Shown here in pieces: positions 23,046 through 33,761 of a DNA stretch of 64,000 nt; the stretch's first letter is position 1; each line of letters starts with the position of its first letter. This DNA comes from Rhyacichthys aspro. Taxonomy: Eukaryota; Chordata; Actinopteri; Gobiiformes; Rhyacichthyidae. The stretch covers positions 4,667,773 to 4,731,772 of the forward strand of contig CM072160.1 of the NCBI GenBank assembly GCA_036850595.1, read 5' to 3'. The translations under genes and the position numbers were made by a program. The notes under the pieces are model-generated. The model worked only from the letters and a program-made list of their open reading frames with translations. It ran no database searches and was not told where the DNA came from.

Positions 23046-26000
23046 CTACTCAACATCGGGCAGGAACTTGATGTCGTTTCCCAAATGTTTTTTAAGCCAC
23101 GGCATTATCTTAAACAGATCGATGTGGAAGTCTCGCGGATCGGGCGGAGGCTTGTTGTTCCCGTTATATCCGGAATTAAATGCGCACATATCAACGATGC
23201 CCCAGCTCACCACTCCCACCTGCAACAGAAAGAAAAACTCACTGTTGTGTAGTTTCCATTTTGTACAACTTCCTTTAATCGGGCTGTGTCTACTTTAATA
23301 ATCAGGCACGGCTAAAACATAAAAGCTTTATTTTCAGTGTAGTTTGTGGCAGAATCAGCAATGAGCTCGACCTTTAATTGACGTTAATTAATAGTTTGTT
23401 GAGATGCCGTTTTCTGTTAGTTTCACAAACCTGAAAGAAGCGTTTTCTCTTTTGCAGAAACACAGATCCTCCAGAGTCTCCTAAAAATACATGACACACA
23501 TCTCAATCAGATTCCTCTTGGGTTTGTCTGTTTGTTTTTTTGTTAGTTTTTACAGAGTTGGTCCAAACCTTTGCAGGTGGTGGCATCTTGTTTTAATAAA
23601 GATCCTCCAGAACAAAAAAACCTGTCTGGGACGTATTCCTCCAGCGTCACGTCCGTTTGATTGTTCAGCGTTTGTTTGGCTTTTTCCACACAAGCGGCCC
23701 TCTGTAAATGACCACAGAGACACACTGAGTTATTTGTATTTATTATCGAAATTATGGATTACTTCTCAGTCTTTTATAAGTATTTTGGAGCAAATATATT
23801 CCCAACAGTAGAGAGTTGTACTGGATCAAGTGACCTAACCACAGGCCATTTAAATAAATTAACAATTAACTTAAACTAATTAAATGTGGTTCAACCTGTG
23901 TCTCACCCGATTGCCGGTGTGAATATGAGTTTCTTTTTGTGTTGAGCCTTTATGAATGAAAGAGACAGCTGTTTGTGTGTGAGGAATCAACTCTTCCACT
24001 GCAAAAGAACAAGCAAACATTGTAAATAATAAAAAAAATAAAGTAAATTTGATTGACTGATGGATTGATTTGTTGAGATATCATTTTCCTGAATGACTTA
24101 CGGTGCTGCAGACACGTGGAGTGGACTCTCTTCATCGCTCGATCGGCTGGGACAGTACACGGTAAACAAATAGGCCTGTTGTATAAAGCATATTCACACA
24201 ACATCAGGCATTTTCAAACTAATTAAGGACATATTAAGAGACAAATTCAAGTCTTACTCAAAGCGGAGCCATGATGTACAGTATAAAGTGAACACATACA
24301 ACTCTTTTAATGATAAAGTTGAAATATGGAGGGTTTTTAGTGAGTCATAAGCTATAAAAACAATCAGATTTTACCTGGCCCTCCACGACAGACGGATCGG
24401 CTTGTTCACGTGCACTAAAGCCACGTCGTAGTCATAAAACTCCTTCACATTTCTCTGCTTTAGCGCATTCACGTTGAATTTGGGATGCATGATCACTCTG
24501 TCGGACGTCACTGTGCCCTCACCTAGAAACAGAAACATACTTCAGTTTACTTCAGGTATTCCTCTTTCGTTTATCATCGCATATAGCAACATAACACACA
24601 TAATTCTGTAACGGTAACAGTAAAAATACACAGTTTGAATCACAAAAAAGGCTAAAAAAAATGTACCAAAGTAGCTACTATTAGGATTTTTACAGTCACT
24701 TTCCTTCTACTTTAGTAAGTTTAGTTTAAAAAAGAAAGTCAAACCCAAAAGCTGCAGACTTTTCTTAAGATTGTAATTCACAATAAAGGCTCAGTTACGT
24801 TGCACTGGGATTTTGTGAGGTCACAAATGACTCCAGCCCAGACCCTCACATCACTGGCCCATGTTTAAACACTCTAAGAAAAGCACTCGGGCAGGAAAAA
24901 GGGCCAGAGTCTTTACATTGGGCCAGTGAATATCTCCTGAACAGCAGAGAACAGGCAGAATAGACCATAATGCTTTGTGTGAGTTACAGCAGGAAAACAG
25001 TAATAACACGTCTTTAAACAGTAAACATTTGAATGAAACGAGTTAGAGGCACGAGTTTGACTTTATGTTGCAAAACAGCTGCTTGAAATTTGTACTAATT
25101 TAGACATTAAGATATAAAATCACTCACTTTAACTCAGTCTATCTGTGCTTTAGGTCTGACCTACCGTCTTTCACCTTATCCATCTTTACCTCACTCCTCT
25201 CACTCAGATGGATCAACTGTTCCTCTGGATATTGTATGGACTTATACTATTTTTATTAGCTTATATATTATATAACGTTTTTCTTTTCTTCCATCACTTG
25301 AGTTTTTCTGGCTCTGATGGAGGGTCTAAGGACAGGGGGAGTTATTGGGCTATAGAAATAAAATTGAAATTAAATTAATGAAATTAGCAACTGATAAAAA
25401 TATGACATGATGCAAGAGTTGCAGTCAGTTTTTTTAATTAATGTGTCTTCTGAGTACAACAAATATAAGTATTATTTAGGTATTAATACATATCATTACT
25501 TGAATCTCGACAAAATTTATTACAGAAGTCTATGATGACTGAAAAAAATAGTGTGTCGTCATAAAATATTGACTAATTAAGTCCACTGTAAGGGTTAGGT
25601 TTAGGGAGTAGGGAGTGATTTCAGACACAGTCTCCTGCATTTCTTCAGATACACATCTGTAAACGGATTGAATTAAATTAAAAACCTTTATATTGTACTG
25701 ACCGTGTTCGATTTTCACTTTCTGAGGCACTGTGTCTGAGCCTCTTTTACCAAAACAGTGAGCAGCCGTCAGCACCCAGTTCGGACTCACGATGGACCCA
25801 GAGCATTTACGTTCTGTTCCATTCTACAAAGAGTGAAAAAGGATAATGAGATGAAGACAAAACATTAAAAAAAACAAGGACAAAAGACTGAAATGAATCT
25901 TACTCCTGGGAAGAGGACATGCCAGGGATGGGTGTAAATTTCCTCCTGGAACGTGTCTGTTTCATGTTCCCGGGCCACTCCACAAACTGTCGCCGTCTTG

Positions 26001-29000
26001 TCACCTTCAAGACAGGGTTGTATATGTTAAGATATTTGGATAAAACTATAGTAAAGCAGCACAATATTAGGAAATAATTTCATGTTTGTCCCATAATACT
26101 GTTAAACAAATGACCTGTCACACCAAAACTGAAGACTACATCTGATTGGCCAATTATTTTGACAAACAAAGGTTGAATGTCTGCAAAAACATCATTACAG
26201 ACTTAGATTTGGTTCTTATTTTTATTTGAATCTGAACTATCTTCATCCAAAACCCACAATACCTTTAGGTCTTTACTCACTGATAATGTTGTTGAATACT
26301 TCTCCGAGTTGTCCGTAGTCTTCTAAAATGAAAAGGTGATTCTCGTCACGTTTTTTCGAGGCCAAGGAGTTTAGCTCATCTTTCTTCACTTTGGATCCTA
26401 TTCCAAACACGTAGACGTCTGACAAAACGACACACAGGTTTGAAAAATGTTTTATGTTACATACTCCTTCTTATTCCTACAATTTTTTTTAGCTCAGTTC
26501 ATGCAAAATGGCAGCAAAAGTAAAGGTAACACTAGGAATGTAGAATTGGAGACCGGTCTTGGTCTGTCTCCTTCACCAAAAAAACCTCCATGAGTCTGGA
26601 CCTGGTCTAAGACTGGACTAACTCTGTCTCCTTCACCAAACACTAACCTCCATGAGTCTGGACCTGGTCTAAGACTGGACTAACTCTGTCTCCTTCACCA
26701 AACACTGACCTCCATGAGTCTGGACCTGGTCTAAGACTGGACTAACTCTGTCTCCTTCACCAAACACTCACCTCCATGAGTCTGGACCTGGTCTAAGACT
26801 GGACTAACTCTGTCTCCTTCACCAAACACTGACCTCCATGAGTCTGGACCTGGTCTAAGACTGGACTAACTCTGTCTCCTTCACCAAACACTGACCTCCA
26901 TGAGTCTGGACCTGGTCTAAGACTGGACTAACTCTGTCTCCTTCACCAAACACTGACCTCCATGAGTCTGGACCTGGTCTAAGACTGGACTAACTCTGTC
27001 TCCTTCACCAAACACTGACCTCCATGAGTCTGGACCTGGTCTAAGACTGGACTAACTGGATTTGAGCAGATTTTATATATCTTTGTAGTAAAAACTGGCT
27101 TAAGATTTCTTGAACAAATTACATCAATCTGATTCAAATCCATCTAAAACCTGTTCAAATCCAGTAAAAAACGTGGTGCCAAAACTATCACCAAGTAAAT
27201 GCATTGGAGGGCCACATAAAACATTGCAAAGGGCCACATTTGGCCCCCGGACCTTGAGTTTGAGGTGTATTTATTGGAGGAAGTTCAGAGGAAGTTTCAC
27301 CTGCATTACTTATTTCTGTTCCTTGGAAATAGGCCTCCTGAACATGGAAAATCTGAGCAGAAATAGCTGTCTTGTGCTTTCATTTTGATCATATATTGCT
27401 TTTCTCATGTTGAGTAAAGATATAAAAAGGTCTTTAATGCTACTAATACCTAGCAGTCTTTCGTGAGTGTGGTCAGTGTCTGTGTGGCTGTAACCAAGAC
27501 TGTTTCTGATCATGTTCAGAGCTAACGACGACTTGTTGCCGACGTTGGAGTAACCTGAAGGAAGACAGAAAAAAGATGAGAATATTTCAGAGTTTTGGAA
27601 ATGCGTAGATAAAATAAAGCTTTTGTCTTTACCGTCGGTTTCTATGAAGATGACATTTTGAGTCTCGTTGAAATATCGCTCCTGGATCTTTAAAATAGCC
27701 ATTCGTTCGTTGACTCGGTTCAGCGCAGCGTAAAGGTTGGTGCCTGTTTTATCTCCGTGACCTACCGACAAACCCACAGCAGAAAGATTACAGTAATGAT
27801 CCTCTTAAGATGATATTGTTAATAAATGAGACGAGAAAGAAGTGTCCTACGTTTTGGGTCAAACTTCTCCAGGTTTTCTATGACGTAGTCTTCGTTGCTG
27901 CTCGTGTATTTGTTCAGGATGTCCGTGATGTCTATGACCTCGGTGGCAAATGACAAAACGTGGAACCTCATCTCCACTTCATAACTGGCCAGCTGCAACA
28001 AGAAGGCAGTTTTTCAGGGGATCCAGCAGCAATAAACAACATATAATGACCTCAAAGCAGAAAGAAGGAGCCAGGAACCAGGGCAATGGAAGAAGGTGTC
28101 CTGGTCTGAGTTTGAGGTCCCACCTGGAACTTACAGGACTTTAAGGATCTGCTGCTAACAACTTGGAACCAGAGACTACAGCACACCTTCAAATCCATCT
28201 ACAACCTGTTCAAATCTATCTAAAAATACTTCAAATCCATCTACAACCTGTTCAAATCTATCTAAAAGCTGTTCAAATCTATCTAAAACCTCTTCAAATC
28301 CATCTAAAACCTGTTCGAATCCATCTACAACCTGTTCAAATCCATCTAAAACCTCTTCAAATCCATCTAAAACCACTTCAAATCCATCTACAACCTCTTC
28401 AAATCCATCTAAAACCACTTCAAATCCATCCAAAACCTCTTCAAATCCATCTAAAACCTCTTCAAATCCATCTAAAACCACTTCAAATCCATCTACAACC
28501 ACTTCAAATCCATCTACAACCTCTTCAAATCCATCTAAAACCACTTCAAATCCATCTAAAACCTCTTCAAATCCATCTAAAACCTCTTCAAATCCGTCTA
28601 CAAAACAAGTCACTGTTTTTATTTATTTTTTTCTACACAAACCTTTCTGATCAAAGCGATGGTGGCAGCTCTGGATAATTCAAAGTCCTCTTCAGTGATG
28701 CTTCCCGATGTGTCCAGGAGGATGAACACATTCATGCGGCTGCCTTCAGACACTCTCACGGTTCGCTCGAAAGTCACTGCAAGAAAGACAGTGCGTATTT
28801 ATCAAGTGGAACATACGCAGCGTACACAAACTTACAAGCTCTTTTCTCTGACCTTTCTTTACGGAGTCAGGTGACAGCACGTCCATGACTCCTGCCAGAG
28901 ATCCGGCCATCGCTGCTGCCACTGCACCGGGCTGGTCGAAGGTGTACGGGCCTGTCATTTATCACATATAGAGACAATACAAGAAGATTTAAATGGACGA

Positions 29001-32000
29001 TGGAAAAGGAAAGGAGACTGTAATGTTATAAAAGGCAAAAACCAGGCCAAAGAGAAAGGCAAAGTATTGTTTTTAGGCATGTTTCTGGATTTAATTTGAT
29101 GTTTTTTTTAAGTGGAGATAGAAAAAACAGTGTCTTTTTGTGTGGAGTCTTCTACTTTGGCCCAAGATAATCCTAAAGCAGCACAGATCCATAAAACTAC
29201 ACATTTTATTCTTTAATACCATGACCTGTCTACTTTTTATATGTATTGGCTGCACATTTATGTCCTGTTTGATGCTTTTTCACTTTATCTGTGTATGAGC
29301 TGCCTACCTCACTGTTGAAAAAAAAGGTCTAGTGGCTTATTTTCACTGTAGACTGTAGATTTGAAATGCAATGCTGCCCTCTACTGGCCACATAACACAT
29401 GCATAATATTACAATCAAAGACTGTCCTGACAGAAAAATGCACTTGGGTATTAATTTTTCAGAAAATACACAGTAAACTCAACTACAGAGTGCTGTAAGG
29501 ATAAAATTATTGTAAAATGTACTTTCTGTTCACTACTCCCCCTGCTGGCAACAATTAGAGTTAAAAAAGAAACTACCTCGCCTTTAAAACTGGAGAAAGT
29601 CTAGTTACGTTTAATAAAACACTTTTTATATTAATTTTAGTGAAGCCCAGTCCATGAGGCGTTGTATAAGTAATATTTTTTAGAAAATGGACTATTTGTA
29701 CAACTTTACTTCCAAATTGCTCCAAAATGCACCACAAAAGCAGCACCGACTGAAACATTTCTTTATAATTAGTCCAGCTTTTGAACTCATTTCTTTACAG
29801 ACAATTAGGACAGTCAAATTCTGCCCGGTGCCCTGTTGATTATGACATGATTAAAGTCTAACTGTACTTTGACAGCGCGGTGCGGAGCCGCTCCACTCCC
29901 TGTTCTCCAGACAAACCCTTTGGGCCGACCCCAGCAGCTCCAGCCCGCTCTGACACCTGTAGGTCACTCGTTCTCCCACAAGATAGTGTCCCGAAGACCG
30001 CTGACTGTGGGCTCCTGGTGGGTTCCCGGGATCGTCACAGTCTTCAGCTAAAATACATCAAATGGACACAATTATTCTGTTTTCACATTTTATAAAGTAG
30101 TTTGTATGTGGTGTCTTTACGAGGAGTGTAAATCTTTCAGTGTCAGGCGTTTTTGAGTCAGAAACTTTGATTTATAACAAATTTTGAACAAGAACCATTC
30201 TTTTAATTTGAGATAAGTCTTGTTTCTCTATAGTTCTTTTGCCAAATTGTTAGTTATCCTTAAAAATTTGTTTAATTTGGTTGACTAAAAGCAGTGCGGG
30301 AAGGCTTAAAAAATCGATTTTTAAAGTCTACGATTCAATTCGATCCGATTCAGGCGAAGAATCTCGATTTTCCGATATTTTGTTACACCCCTAGTGTTTA
30401 CTGTGTGTGTATTTACTGTAGTCCCGACACACAGGGGGGCGTCCAGTCCACTCCCCGGTGACGGTGCAGTTTCTCCGGGCCGAACCGTGCAGCGTGAAGC
30501 CGTCCTGACACGAGAAACTCTGCACAGCCCCGATACGAAACCACTGGTCTCTGGGCCAGAAGTGACCATTGTCCAACTGTAGCTGAGCTGGACACAACAC
30601 GTCTGTAAAAAAGAAATGAGAGAAGAAATAAAACGGAATCACATTCACCAAAAAAAGTGGGCCTTTGCAATGTTTTATATGGCCTTTCAATACATTAGGT
30701 AGTTTACATTTTTGGCACTAGGTTTGAGCAGTTTTAGATGGATTTGAACAGGTTTTAGATGGTTTTGATTTTTGCTACAAAGATTAACCCACCACTACCT
30801 ACTAAAACCTGTTCAAATCCAACTAAAACCTGTTCAAATCCAACTAAAACCTGTTCAAATCCAACTAAAACCTGTTCAAATCCAACTAAAACCTGTTCAA
30901 ATCTAACTAAAATCTGTTCAAATCTGACTAAAACTGTTCATATTGACTAAAAACTGTTCAAATCAAAACTAAAACCTGTTCAAATCTGACTAAAATCTGT
31001 TCAAATCCAACTAAAACCTGTTCAAATCCGACTAAAACCTGTTCAAATCCAACTAAAACCTGTTCAAATCCAACTAAAACCTGTTCAAATCCAACTAATA
31101 CCTGTTCAAATCTGACTAAAATCTGCTCAAATCCAACTAAAACCTGTTCAAATCCAACTAAAACCTGTTCAAATCTGACTAAAACCTGTTCATATCGACT
31201 AAAATCTGCTCAAATCCACCTGAAACCTGTTCAAATCCTACTAAAACCTGTTCAAATCTAACTAAAATCTGCTCAAATCCAACTAAAACCTGTTCAAATC
31301 TGAGTAAAACCTGTTCACAAATGAAGATGAACTCTTCTTATTAACTATCGTGGCCTCTCACCTCTTTGAGTTTGACACCGCTGACTTACAGGATTATTTT
31401 TTTAAATGACTGAATCTGAATATTTTTTTACTTCACCTTTACACGTGGCCTGCGTCACCGGTCGGCGGTTGGACAGTCTCATAGGACTCCACTGTCCGTA
31501 GGCTTTGCAGATCCTGAAGCTGACGGGGGAGGGGTACTGTCCCGGTCTGCAGCGGTAGGTCAGGACACTACCCTCCAGCCCGCCCTGAGGACACACACTT
31601 TCACTTTCTATTCAAACTGTCCCCTTTCCAGTGAACATAACTTCCTACTTTTGACTAAAATAAAACCTACTTGACTTTTTTTATCTCCTTTTTTTTTTTT
31701 AATTTCCTTTTTCAATCTACAGCTCTCTTAAGGTTCCACCAGATCAATTCAAAAGCCCTTATAGAGCTCTGCACACCTCAAGATGATGAAAATTTAACCA
31801 AGGGCTTATGATTAGCAGCACCTGGGTAACTTACACTCTTAAATGCTATGGAAACAGTTGGAGGGCACATTGTTTTTGTCTTGTTTTTCTAAATCAGTGT
31901 AAATTGTTGGGTTTAATCATGTTTTAGGCACAATGGAGTTTCATTGTTGCCAAAAGAATTGTTTGAGAGAAACAGAATTCATTCATTCTTCTTTCTTTTT

Positions 32001-32541
32001 TTTCTTCTAGAAACTGCAAAAAAATGTTTATTGTTCTCCACAGATATGTATTTATAATAAGGTTGTAAATAGATCTGTATTATTCACTAAATACATCATT
32101 TGGCATGGATTTTACTTGCCCTAGAGTGGTTTAACATTATTTAGTTCTATTCAATCTTCACACAGTTTTGTTCTACAGCAGCTATAAATAATAAAATTAC
32201 ATTTAGTCTATTATAAAACATGTCTTAAACCTGTCTTTACTCGGTGCATGGTTGGTTTGAGCCTGTATATAACTATATTTAATCCAGTACTATAAATTAC
32301 AAACATAGATATTATCTGGGCTTTTATTCGTACCTGTGAATAAGTGACATGTCCACCTTTAATGCTCACAGAAGTCGAACAGTTTCTTTGAGAGTAACTC
32401 AGCACTAGACAAAAATGATACAGCCATTACTTTCCGTTGTAAAAAAGAATAAATGTAAATGCATTGATATATAAAGACAACAAATGAATTCTCACCTTTT
32501 TGGGACGACACAAGTCCAATCCACAGCAGTAACTTCAACAT
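23046..32541 (-). CDS. cfb: complement factor B (Bf/C2 family)
   Basis: Secreted zymogen of the alternative-pathway C3 convertase. Exons in transcript order: 32541-32496, 32404-32334, 31584-31437, 30602-30417, 30041-29868, 28951-28853, 28776-28643, 27992-27851, 27761-27633, 27554-27450, 26418-26281, 26004-25904, 25823-25703, 24522-24375, 24175-24102, 23998-23907, 23701-23569, 23480-23431, 23219-23046. Every junction keeps phase; 754 residues (human 764). Order: signal peptide (MLKLLLWIGLVSS), three sushi/CCP modules, a factor D-type cleavage site near R246, a von Willebrand A domain with MIDAS DTSGS (263-267), TGTN and ETDG, then a trypsin-like domain with H513 (TAAHCF), D564 (YDYDVAL) and S683 (GDSGGS). 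All catalytic and metal-binding residues are present, so it looks functional. The Bf/C2 layout could also suit a C2-like paralogue; length and the IKGG motif in the first sushi module favour factor B. Confidence 0.95.
25140..25380 (+). repeat. probable LINE 3'-tail relic
   Basis: Contains GGTCTAAGGACAGGGGGAG and then TTGGGCTATAGAAATAAAAT followed by AATTGAAATTAAATT-like repeats. This resembles the tails of 5'-truncated fish retroelements and parallels the segment near 21.1 kb. It lies in a cfb intron. Confidence 0.35.
26588..27058. repeat. 62-bp minisatellite in a cfb intron
   Basis: Eight copies with an exact 62-base period: CCATGAGTCTGGACCTGG recurs at 26588, 26650, 26712, 26774, 26836, 26898, 26960 and 27022. 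Copies are nearly identical, which suggests recent expansion. It lies between the cfb exons at 26418 and 27450. A partial diverged unit precedes it from about 26540. Confidence 0.95.
27080..27275. repeat. fragment of the 21-bp-array element (terminal part)
   Basis: Two or three AAATCCA units (near 27135-27170) followed by GTGGTGCCAAAACTATCACC, then GGGCCACATAAAACATTGCA and GGCCCCCGGACCTTGAGTTT. The same terminal block occurs in other members of this family (30.7 and 43.2 kb). This copy kept the end but not a long array. Confidence 0.6.
28173..28610. repeat. 21-bp minisatellite in a cfb intron
   Basis: About 20 copies of a 21-base unit made of TTCAAATCCATCTAAAACC plus two variable bases, with the centre alternating between CTAAAACC and CTACAACC. 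Because 21 is a multiple of three, both strands stay open across the array and give spurious seven-residue repeat ORFs. It lies between the cfb exons at 27992 and 28643. Confidence 0.95.
30655..31383. repeat. mobile-element-like unit with internal 21-bp array
   Basis: The left part carries GGCCTTTGCAATGTTTTATA and TTTTTGGCACTAGGTTTGAG. The interior holds about 25 units of the CTGTTCAAATCCAACTAAAA type (30800-31315). The right end is CTTTGAGTTTGACACCGCTG, matching the end of the copy at 35.9 kb. It sits between the first and second sushi-module exons of cfb. Confidence 0.85.
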
Positions 32542-32683
32542 AACGACTGTACGAACGATCCAGAGTCTACCACAGAGGGAGCGTCTGCTTTATTTGACGA
32601 CTAGTTACAAATTAATACAGCAGCCAAAAAAGGAAGTAAATATTAGGCAATTCAGGAAAGAAATGATCATTGGTTCGCTTACT

Positions 32684-32693
32684 TTTCATTTTC
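32684..32693 (-). promoter_or_regulatory. possible IRF/ISRE-type site upstream of cfb
   Basis: On the cfb strand it reads GAAAATGAAA, matching the GAAANNGAAA core, about 145 bases before the cfb start codon. Mammalian factor B is known to be interferon-inducible. The core is short and the region is AT-rich, so a chance match is possible. Confidence 0.35.
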
Positions 32694-33344
32694 TATTTGT
32701 GTAGTTTAACAGTAAACAGTAACTGAAAGTAAGGACTGGAAAAGGATCAAGAACAATGATACACTGGAAGAGATACTGTATAATATTTTTGTTCAGGAAC
32801 ATAACACAAAGATGACACAAAGCTTAGACAGAACCAGATAAACAACAGGGCAGTAAAAGGCCTTCATTTTGGGCAGAATCTTCACATTTGCAGCTACGGA
32901 AGCCCTGAAGGAACATTATTTATGGAAATAATCAGAGGAAATGCCAAATGATGAGTCCATTTCTTTGACAAGGCTCCAAAACGTTTCACACTCTTCACAT
33001 TCAAACAAATACACAAAGTTTGTCCCTTTTAATGCCACATAAAATCCACTAGGTCACTCTCTAAAACTTTACGTGAGCCAGATTTGGGTTAATAATGCTT
33101 AGTAATGCTATTGCAAATCCCCCAAATCTCTCTTAGAGCTCACAACAGTTTGCCCTTTTCAAAACAAAGACGGAAAAAAGTTGGGATTCCCTCCAACGAG
33201 AATTTATGCAGAGTTCTCAAGTGTCTTAGTATTTTTTCATTGCACTTTGAGGTTTTGTAAATTTGTAAATGTGTGTGAATTGAACTTTTAGGTGCTAAGG
33301 AGATCATTGAAGGGGATTACAGAGATTTAACAAGGACCACCACC

Positions 33345-33374
33345 CTTTCTTTCTTTCTTTCTTTCTTTCTTTCT
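33345..33374. repeat. CTTT tetranucleotide microsatellite
   Basis: Seven uninterrupted CTTT units plus a partial one, about 390 bases before the mfrp start codon. Confidence 0.9.
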
Positions 33375-33761
33375 CGGGCTCAGTCGACTCAGCTGACTCG
33401 GCTTTGGTCCCACTTTAGTGACGACTCACACATCGTCAAACACTAAAGGCTCCTAAACTCAAACAAGCAACAAGAGGGAATGTTTTGCTCTTTTTTTGTT
33501 TGCTTTTTACTTCAAAAATGCTGATAGACGTCCAAACAGAAGCGCTTTCGGGGATTGAATACTGCAGTTTTCAAACAACACAATGGGAGTTTGCAGAAGG
33601 AGAGCGACAATGATAGAAAAACCGAGGAATAGATGTGTAACTTCACCGCACGGACAATATATCTCGATTTTAAATGCCACTTTTGGATTTAACACAAGGA
33701 GACATTCAGCGAGAGGAGCCCTGAGTATTTTCCTTCAGGTTTTGACGATAGACGACTGAAG

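Larger units (their letters stand above)
32542..33761. other. cfb-mfrp head-to-head intergenic region
   Basis: About 1.2 kb shared by two divergent promoters. It contains an IRF-type core on the cfb side (32684-32693) and a pure CTTT microsatellite at 33345-33374 on the mfrp side, followed by the mfrp 5' leader. No coding exon is visible. Confidence 0.6.

Noticed and set aside
26588..27058. Regular repeats that might suggest a CRISPR array.
   Set aside because: The whole 62-base unit repeats with no unique spacers, and the genome is eukaryotic. It is a minisatellite.
28163..28678. Long open reading frames on both strands with seven-residue repeats (LQIHLKP-like and EVLDGFE-like).
   Set aside because: They arise because the 21-bp minisatellite has a period divisible by three. 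They lie in a cfb intron and have no start context, domain or homologue.
28746..28958. KK at residues 240-241 as the factor D cleavage site.
   Set aside because: Spacing to the MIDAS Asp matches human factor B when cleavage is placed at R246, so the KK pair is probably not the scissile site.
30759..30950. Repetitive ORF with KTCSNPT units.
   Set aside because: Same 21-bp array read through; it lies in a cfb intron.
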